Positions 46,090 through 52,527 of a DNA stretch of 52,527 nucleotides are shown here, one piece after another. The DNA is taken from NCBI RefSeq assembly GCF_000485595.1, contig NW_014577976.1, forward strand, positions 33,192-85,718, read 5' to 3'. The position numbers were made by a program, and so were the translations under genes. Positions within the stretch are counted from its first letter, which is position 1. Each line of letters opens with the position of its first letter. The stretch comes from Priapulus caudatus. Taxonomy: Eukaryota > Priapulida > Priapulimorpha > Priapulimorphida > Priapulidae. The notes beneath the pieces were generated by a model, which was not told the origin of the DNA, searched no databases, and saw only the letters and a list, made by a program, of their open reading frames with translations.

Positions 46090-47775
46090 CTAGGCGACGA
46101 ATCTGCCGTGGACGGTGAAGTGCTGCACGAGCGTCTTGTGCTGCTTGAAGGCGGCCCCGCACTCGTCACACTTGTACGACTTCGTCTCGGCGTGCGTGCG
46201 AAGATGCGCCGCCAGCGTCGCCTCGTGCTTGAACTGCACGCCGCACACCGTGCACCTGTGCTTGCGTCCGCCCGCCGTCGCCGCGGCGACCGCCGCCGCG
46301 CGCGCGTCCGGCCGCCGGCACGTGCGCCGGTGCGACGTCAGCGCGCTCTGCTGGCGGAACTCGACGCCGCACGTGGCGCAGCGGTGGCGCTGGCGCCCGG
46401 GGCCCGCCGCCGCGCCCGCGTGCTGCGTCGCGTGGTGCTCGCGCAGCAGCGCCGCGTTCGAGAACTCCTTGCGGCAGATGTCGCAGCGGTGGCGCTGCTT
46501 CTGCACGATGTGGATCGCCATGTGCGTCTTGATCTCGATCGTCGTCCGAAAGGCCGCCGCGCACAGCTCGCAGCGGTAGGGGGCGCCGGCGTCGCACGTC
46601 GCGCGGTGCGCCGCCAGCCGCGCGTCGTCGTCGAACGCGGCGTCGCAGTCCGGACACGCGTGCGCGGCGGCGGACTCCGCGTCGTCGCCACCGTCGCCCC
46701 CGGCGACGCCGCCGCGCGCCTTCTGCAGGAGGCCCTGGATCTGCTTGCAGACGGCAAAGTGTTTGTGCAGGGAGCCGAGGTACTTGAACGAGACGTTGCA
46801 GACGTCGCAGCGGTACGGCTTCTCGCCGAAGTGCGCGACGCGGTGCGCGGCGAGGGCGCCGCCGCTGCCGAACGCCTTCCCGCAGACGTCGCAGATGTGG
46901 CCGTCGTTGCCGCCGGCGACCGCGGTGCAGCGGTGGGCGGTGAGCGCGGCGCGGGAGGGCACGACGAGCGCGCAGCCGGGGCAGGCGACGGCCGAGCGGC
47001 GCTTGGACGCGCGGCGACGCGGCGCGCTCGCCTTGCGCTTGTTCTTTGGCGCGTCGCCGCCGTTCTCGCTCCCCTCGGCGACCGGGAACGCCGCGCCGTC
47101 GCTGCCGCCGTCCTCGTCTTCGCCGTCGTCCTCGTCGTCGCGGTCGAAGTAGCCGATGAGGTCGAGCGCGTGGTTGCCGTCGGCGTCGCCCGTGGCGCCC
47201 TCTGCATCGTTGGCGTCGCTCGCGTCCTCTCCGCCGCCTCCGCCGCCGCTCGTCACGCTGCTCGACGAATCGTCGCTCGTAGACTGCCGCCGCCGCCGCT
47301 TCGCCGTCGGAAACAGCGAGTCGGCGAGGTCGAGTATTGCCGCCGCCTGCGTCGTCCCGAGCTCTAGCGATGACGTTGTCGTCGTTGGCGGCGGCAACGG
47401 CGGCGGAGGCTGCGGCGCCGCGACGCACGCTTCCCGTCCGTCGCCCGCGCCGTCGATCCCGCCGCCGACCCCAACGCCGACGTTTCCGCCGCCGACCCCG
47501 ACGGTGACCTCGTCGCGACCCGCGTTGTTGTCGGGGTCGTGACCCTGGCAGACGAGCACCTTGCAGTGGACGAACTTGGCGTGGTCGAGGAATTCTTCCT
47601 CCATGAAGAAGCACTCGCAGCAGGCGGTGCAGCGGTAGTAGAGCATGCTGCTGCTGGCCGGGACGACCGCCGCCGCCGCGTCGTCGCCGTGCCAACGACC
47701 GTCCGCCTCGTCGCTCCACGGAGCCTCCTGCTTCAGAACAGGCGTCTGCACTCGCGTCTCCATCTGCGTATCCAT
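46090..47775 (-). CDS. C2H2/C2HC zinc-finger protein with N-terminal YYRC module
   Basis: A 561-codon exon; its ATG at 47775 directly follows an acceptor-like CTCCTCCCGCAG, so a 5' UTR intron is likely. VLKQEAPW (residues 13-20) fits a SUMO site. Residues 46-80 repeat the family module: YYRCTACCECFF...H...VH, CKVLVCQGHD. Next come a Gly/Pro/acidic linker and a basic KNKRKAS...RRRASKRR segment that could be a nuclear localisation signal (about 243-260). From residue 264 about nine fingers follow. Several end in Cys in place of the last His (e.g. CDVCNVSFKYLGSLHKHFAVC without its first and last residues paired as usual), and linkers are long and irregular, unlike the tidy array of the 28.8-kb gene. 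It probably is a nuclear nucleic-acid-binding protein; targets unknown. Confidence 0.85.
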   Translation of the reverse strand: MDTQMETRVQTPVLKQEAPWSDEADGRWHGDDAAAAVVPASSSMLYYRCTACCECFFMEEEFLDHAKFVHCKVLVCQGHDPDNNAGRDEVTVGVGGGNVGVGVGGGIDGAGDGREACVAAPQPPPPLPPPTTTTSSLELGTTQAAAILDLADSLFPTAKRRRRQSTSDDSSSSVTSGGGGGGEDASDANDAEGATGDADGNHALDLIGYFDRDDEDDGEDEDGGSDGAAFPVAEGSENGGDAPKNKRKASAPRRRASKRRSAVACPGCALVVPSRAALTAHRCTAVAGGNDGHICDVCGKAFGSGGALAAHRVAHFGEKPYRCDVCNVSFKYLGSLHKHFAVCKQIQGLLQKARGGVAGGDGGDDAESAAAHACPDCDAAFDDDARLAAHRATCDAGAPYRCELCAAAFRTTIEIKTHMAIHIVQKQRHRCDICRKEFSNAALLREHHATQHAGAAAGPGRQRHRCATCGVEFRQQSALTSHRRTCRRPDARAAAVAAATAGGRKHRCTVCGVQFKHEATLAAHLRTHAETKSYKCDECGAAFKQHKTLVQHFTVHGRFVA

Positions 47776-48278
47776 CTGCGGGAGGAGACAACGACACGTT
47801 AAAACGATGTATTAACGAATAATGAACTAATTGCGATGATAATTAATGATAACCGATTCTACTGGGGGACGATGATAATACATTACGACTATATATTAAC
47901 GAATACGACGATAGATGAACAGATAACGAAATAATTGTGACGACAGTTAACGATAACTGCTTGATCGATCGTCGCAATGACTGTCACGTAGATGGAGCCT
48001 CCGTCACTGCCCGCTCGGGCGACACGGCCCCGTAAAACTAGTGAGCTAGTGGCTTTATTAAACATTTCCGCATAAAGAGAGTTACGTTGCAGTCAGTCCG
48101 AAATAATCGGGCACAATTCTGTTCAATATACATGTGCCAAAATTTGAAATCTGCACCCGGCTGTCTCGGCAGCACTATGGACGTTATTCCTCACGGACAG
48201 TCCAGTATAAAAGTAGAAGCAGCATGGTCACAATCTATCAACTGGCTGTACCAATTTACTGTGTTACTGTAGTGTATG

Positions 48279-49387
48279 GTTGCACAGGCACTTGAAGCCT
48301 TTCAATAAAATATAATGCTAACTAAATACGAAATCTATTTACTACCAAATTCTTACTGTTCCTAAACTCTCTTTCAGCATTTATTGCCGACAGTTTCCTG
48401 TAAATTCCGTCCAACCATATACGCTGCCGGCGCCATTGCTTTCGCGGCGCGACTGTTGCACGCTTACACTAATATATATAGCAGGTAGGAAAACGCGATC
48501 GCAAAATTTGCTCGACGCTCGCTTGATTTCACACTTTCACAGCACGAAAACACATCCAACAGCTTCCATCTTTGTTTGTATGTCAAGAACAGTGTTCACT
48601 TGTTATAAAAACATAATGTCTCTGTTCGTAACCGAGCTGTGTCACGCAAAATCACACAGACTGACGAAATTCTCGCGTTCGCGAACCTTCCACAGTAATG
48701 TAAATGGCTGTCAGAATCAGGAAACACCTACCGGCGCTCTTCGTGACCTCATTCTTGCGCCGCAACGCTGCAACGTTTTTGCAACGTTCCAATGGCGAGG
48801 CTCGTACGGGAGTTGGAAAGCAGTGCGCTGCCTGCGCGCCGGCTATAGTCCATAGACTGGCACTCGCTCCCACCTCTCGGCTTAGCTTAGTCACTCGATG
48901 GGTAATCAAGGTAGGAGCGAGTCCCAGTCTATATAGCCCTGTATTCTGACAGCCATTTACATTACTGTGTAAGGTTCGCGAACGCGAGAATTTCGTCAGT
49001 CTTGGTGTGATTTCGCGTGACACAGCTCGGTTATGAACAGAGACATTGTTTTTATAACAAGTGAACACTGTTCTTAACATACAAACAAAGATGGAAGCTG
49101 TTGGATGTGTTTTCGTGCTGTGAAAGTGTGAAATCAAGCGAGCGTCGCGCGAATTTTGCGATCGCGCTTTTTTTCCTGCTATATATATTAGTGTAAGCGT
49201 GCAACAGTCGCGCCGCGAAAGCAATGGCACCGGCAGCGTATTTGGTTGGATGTAGGATTTGGACGGAATTTACAGGAAACTGTCGGCAATAATAGGTGAA
49301 AGAGAGTATAGAAACATTAAGAATTTGGTAGTAGTTTTCGTATTTAGTTAGCATTCTATTTTATTGAAACGCTTCAAGTGCCTGTGT
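48279..49387. mobile_element. Foldback element with about 500-bp inverted arms (copy B)
   Basis: The left arm (48279-48720) returns inverted at 48945-49387 with high identity: CACAGGCACTTGAAG against CTTCAAGTGCCTGTG, and CCAACAGCTTCCATCTTTG against its complement. The centre holds about 140 bp present on one side only. No coding frame is seen. Long arms with no transposase are typical of foldback or large MITE elements. Confidence 0.8.
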
Positions 49388-49399
49388 ATGGTTGGGAAA

Positions 49400-50200
49400 T
49401 TTATGTGTCATGCACAGTTGCACTGACACTACCCAGAATAAACACATAATAATATAACATGATAATCCGTGAATATAAATATGTTCATGATGAAAAGTAC
49501 ACATTAATAGTAATATTAATGAGAATAAGACTGAGGATGAAAGTGAGACTTGGAATGGGATTGAGAAACCACTCTAACCTAGGCTATGGCTATTTCACAC
49601 AAAAGATATTTACTTAGTTGTTGTTATAACTTATGAAGAGAAGATATGTAGTGACCCGGTAAACTATATTCTCATTAATTATTAGAAAACTGATAAATTA
49701 TAAAGCAGGCTATGGAACTCGATCGGAATTCCATTAATATTCGGTCACAAAAGATGAACAAACGCCGAAGCACACACTAGAAACAAACAAAATACGCGAA
49801 GTCCGCCAACCGTTGATTGGCTAATGGAGGCCGCCGTCTTGGTTTTTCAGAAATCGCGAATTATTGGCAATATTGGAGGCATTTTCTGGTCACATTTAAA
49901 CTTAAATTTAAAAAAAGATTCGTGACAAAGATGTAGTGTGTTGTTTACATTACATTTTTATTGTTCATTATCAAAGAAATGTAATTTTTACTCTTATAAA
50001 CTAAATCCATTCTGATTGGACAGGAGGATGGCGCTGGCGCACTGAGCTGAAACAACAACAAGATGTCAGCGTGCGTTATGTTTGACAACAACATTGGACA
50101 CAATAATTATTTGCTCGTTTTTAATTGATTACCTTTATAACGCAAGTATCAAATAACTAAGGCATACTTAAAATTAAACTAAGAGCTACAATTTTATTAG
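49400..50200. other. No gene seen; CCAAT-bearing stretch
   Basis: GATTGGCTAATGG (49814) and CTGATTGGACAGG (50010) are CCAAT boxes on the minus strand, next to GGCCGCC and ATGGCGCTGGCGC words. It could be a promoter, but no first exon is convincing on either strand. Confidence 0.25.
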
Positions 50201-50205
50201 GAGGT

Positions 50206-50349
50206 TCTTTTAGATTAATTTTATGGGGTATGACTGACTATGAATAATATTAATATTATATTATAATTTATATTATTTAATATAATATTAATATTAATAT
50301 TATTATCATAGTCAGTCATAGTCATACCACATGAAATTAATCTAAAAGA
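50206..50349. repeat. AT-rich near-perfect palindrome, 144 bp
   Basis: TCTTTTAGATTAATTT at 50206 returns inverted at 50334-50349, with the pairing continuing through TGGTATGACT...GACTATGA to the AATATTAATATT centre. Confidence 0.85.
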
Positions 50350-50350
50350 T

Positions 50351-50444
50351 TATGGTTATGGTGGTTATGGTTTATGGTGGTTATGGTTATGGTGTCTTAT
50401 CATTAATTAATTTAATATTATTAAATTAATTAATGATAAGACAC
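50351..50444. repeat. GGTTAT minisatellite and 53-bp perfect palindrome
   Basis: TATGGTTATGGTGG units at 50351-50391 lead into GTGTCTTATCATTAATTAAT, the left arm of a palindrome spanning 50392-50444: 26 bp per arm with a single central base. Confidence 0.85.
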
Positions 50445-50472
50445 TTTCACTTTCAGTTTCAGAGGGCGGTTA

Positions 50473-50715
50473 AGCCTAGGACACACTGTGCGATTTTCTA
50501 CGCTGGCCGCTTGCGATCCGACGATCGATAAATACGGTGCCGGGTCGAAAAACCAGGCGGAAATATTCAACATGTTGAATCCGAGCGATGCGCCGGGTGT
50601 ATAGGATTGCGAGCGAAATACGCTGTCGTGAGACCGGACACACTGCGCGGACCCGTCACCGTATTTATCGATCGCAAGCGGTCAGCGTAGAAAATCGCGC
50701 AGTGTGTCCTAGGCT
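50473..50715. mobile_element. Harbinger-like MITE with TTA target duplication
   Basis: AGCCTAGGACACACTG, then GCGATTTTCTACGCTG and CGCTTGCGATC, are inverted at the right end. TTA is repeated at 50470-50472 and 50716-50718. Its ends are a variant of those at 5282-5909 (AGCCCCGGACACACTAGGCG). Confidence 0.8.
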
Positions 50716-50799
50716 TTAGGCATAATAACATGTTCAACGCAAAAATTGTTGTTATTGTCATGAAAAACCAAAAATCTCAAGCAGGGTGCTCCCTACGCG

Positions 50800-50905
50800 C
50801 GCGCGCCCCGTTTGGGAAAACCCCCCTGTTTGGGAAAACCCCCCTGTTTGAATCCTTGCGCCCCGTTTAAATTACCTCCGCCCCGTTTAAATTCCCCCAC
50901 AATAA
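50800..50905. repeat. Short CCCCGTTTGGGAAAACC tandem repeat
   Basis: Two CCTGTTTGGGAAAACCCC units and two CGCCCCGTTTAAATT units stand in a row. Confidence 0.7.
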
Positions 50906-51139
50906 AACTTTGCCAGCGCGGGAATCGTCAAGAATTGCCGTTCGACCAGGACATCCGACGCGTGTATTTTGTACCACGCATGCACTGCAGACAGTACACA
51001 AGTTAACCTGACAATGCACAGTTAACCTGTCACTAACTGTACACACGTGAGCCGACTCGGCTATCTTAATATATATACAAGACGCCAAATAACCGTCTAT
51101 GGTGTGGTGGCGATTTTACCGCATTATTAGTCGTACGTA

Positions 51140-51240
51140 AAAAACACGCCCCGGACCCCAGTTTCCCCCTTCCCTCCCCCTGTTCCTCCCTCCTCCCTCC
51201 CGCCCCTACCCCCTACCGCCTGCCCCTCACCCCTGTTGAA
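51140..51240. other. C-rich polypyrimidine tract
   Basis: About 90 bases of CCCT/CCTCC-type sequence with almost no G. The complementary strand could form G-quadruplex or purine-motif structures. Confidence 0.6.
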
Positions 51241-51460
51241 TTTCATCCTGGGGAGAACCCTGTCAAGGTTACAAGTTTTCATTTTATTTTCCTGGCTAAA
51301 TATAAGTTCAGTTGGTACGGGTACCCTATATATTCATACAGTTTCTCACAATAATCTGTTAATCGTAACACTAACAGTTCTAGCTGCCTCTGTAGTATGT
51401 GGCCTGTATCCGTTACGATGCCTTGCCATTACGATTAGAGGCGACGGGAACACTGAAGTG

Positions 51461-51812
51461 CAGGGGTAGAAATTAACTTTTGAACAAGGGAGTCCAACTG
51501 ACTCCCTACTCTCAAAAAGAGGGGAGTCCGCAGCAAAATGAGGGAGTCCGCAGTTTGAGGTTCAAAATTAAAGATATTAACAATAATGCATGTGCTTATT
51601 TTTAAGATTCATGCAGTTGCATGTCTGCCAAATTTTCTTTGGACATTACCTGAAAAAATACAGTAATTCCGCGAGGCCGTGGTCCGGAACAAACTAGTTA
51701 GTATGGGAGAATTTTCAGGGAGTCTAACGGACTCCTGCATATGTGAAATCAGGGAGTCCGACAGTAAATCGGGGAGTATTTGACTCCGGACTCCCGTTAA
51801 TTTTGCACCCTG
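51461..51812. mobile_element. MITE with CAGGG ends and GGGAGTC repeats
   Basis: CAGGGGTAGAAATTAAC (left) and the inverse of CAGGGTGCAAAATTAACGGG (right) bound the element. GAAGTG is repeated at 51455-51460 and 51813-51818. GGGAGTCC units in both orientations fill both sides. The right end matches 4438-4516. There is no coding frame. Confidence 0.7.
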
Positions 51813-52074
51813 GAAGTGTGTGTCATGTCATGCGTAATGATGGGGGGTTTAGGGCTAGAGCTAACCGTAACTCCGATCTATCCTTTAGCATAATCTATCC
51901 GTAACTGTAATTTATTATTGCTTATTGACAACTAGATTCAAATAAGTTAAAACTGGAAACTATAGTGTAGGGTGTGAGATGCCGTGAAGAGAAATCTCGT
52001 ACTCTGCATGAAATCACGAAAAACAGTTTTTATGAAGGAAACACATGATTGCTGATATGTTGGATTACTTGCAG

Positions 52075-52158
52075 GATGGTTGACTAGGCATGGCAGCAAA
52101 CTTCTGGAAGAGTTCACATTGCCAGCAATGGTTACTCGACAGACAGTTGTTAACCCAG
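52075..52158 (+). CDS. Candidate internal coding exon of an unknown gene
   Basis: ATTACTTGCAG precedes and GTACGAGG follows an 84-bp stretch with one open frame (phase 1 at both ends) reading WLTRHGSKLLEEFTLPAMVT and nine more residues ending NPG. The other two forward frames have stops at once. A symmetric 84-bp exon with good borders and protein-like composition suggests a real gene that continues beyond 52527, but I cannot name it. Confidence 0.4.
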
Positions 52159-52527
52159 GTACGAGGCGCACGCACTTAAAAACTAGTTATAATGTAGTCA
52201 GGGAAACCACACATGCAACTACTCGGGTGAAATCAGTAGGTGTATAGCTAGGCTGTAAAAACTCAAAATAAGACAAGCTAGAAATAAGGTCCGGTAAAGT
52301 TTACTCATAAAACAACTGAACGTTACTCTTACGGTCAGCCAAGCCAGTATCGGAACACACGAGCTTAAACAGATAATTTCTGACACTTTTTAGTGAAATG
52401 ACACATGCACTCAATTCAGCAAGCTTCCCATATCATGCTGTCTAACTGCCTTCACACTTGTTACTACTGCAAGTCAAAGTGTTGCTACTCTCATTTACAG
52501 CTACATTCGTGTAAACTGCATGCTCAC

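Larger units (their letters stand above)
42702..49212. repeat. Segmental duplication, copy B
   Basis: Counterpart of 35020-41640. It carries the intact zinc-finger gene, a complete foldback element and a 60-bp MITE that copy A lacks. Confidence 0.85.

Noticed and set aside
1-52527. CRISPR arrays, bacterial operons or phage genes
   Set aside because: The gene structure is spliced and eukaryotic; the tandem repeats found have no spacer-repeat layout with neighbouring cas genes.

Overview
The window is animal nuclear DNA. Genes have spliceosomal introns of 0.2 to 3 kb, there are CpG-rich gene bodies and polyadenylation signals, and short inverted-repeat DNA transposons are everywhere. The mix of genes (DNA polymerase beta, nucleolin, C2H2 zinc-finger proteins) plus heavy MITE load and apparent haplotype duplication suggests an invertebrate with a heterozygous genome. 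I cannot name the species.

Left part (1-10.4 kb): the first coding exon of DNA polymerase beta (minus, 677-737, rest of the gene outside the window) faces a nucleolin gene (plus, 1081-9023) across only 343 bp, so the two probably share a promoter. Nucleolin is rebuilt here from nine exons whose phases agree throughout and give 453 residues: a lysine-rich start, acidic tracts, one reduced and two full RRMs, and an RGG tail. Two identical 96-bp C/D box snoRNAs lie in its introns, as expected for this host gene. The introns also hold an hAT-like element, Harbinger-like MITEs (one nested in another) and a 156-bp tandem repeat.

Second part (10.7-21 kb): a GC-rich gene or gene pair for very long, disordered, Arg/Ser/Glu-rich protein. 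Small 5' exons are followed by a long Ala/Asp/Glu repeat exon, and then by a 1196-codon open frame with about seven copies of an acidic-serine/F-G-K-K-L-R repeat. I do not recognise the family. The join near 15-16.2 kb is uncertain.

Middle (21-28.6 kb): no gene seen. It has microsatellites, a (CA)n block with an assembly gap, and local tandem duplications.

Right part (28.6-52.5 kb): three C2H2 zinc-finger genes or relics at 28.8-30.8 kb (minus), 33.2-35.0 kb (plus, frame-broken) and 46.1-47.8 kb (minus). All share one unusual N-terminal module: a single finger followed by a Cys-Lys-Val-Leu-Val stretch. The third gene sits in a 6.5-kb segment that is repeated at 35.0-41.6 kb. That copy is full of single-base indels and looks more like unpolished or haplotypic sequence than a decayed paralogue. 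The two copies differ by a clean 60-bp MITE insertion with an 8-bp target duplication. Further MITEs, AT-rich perfect palindromes and one candidate coding exon (52075-52158) close the window.
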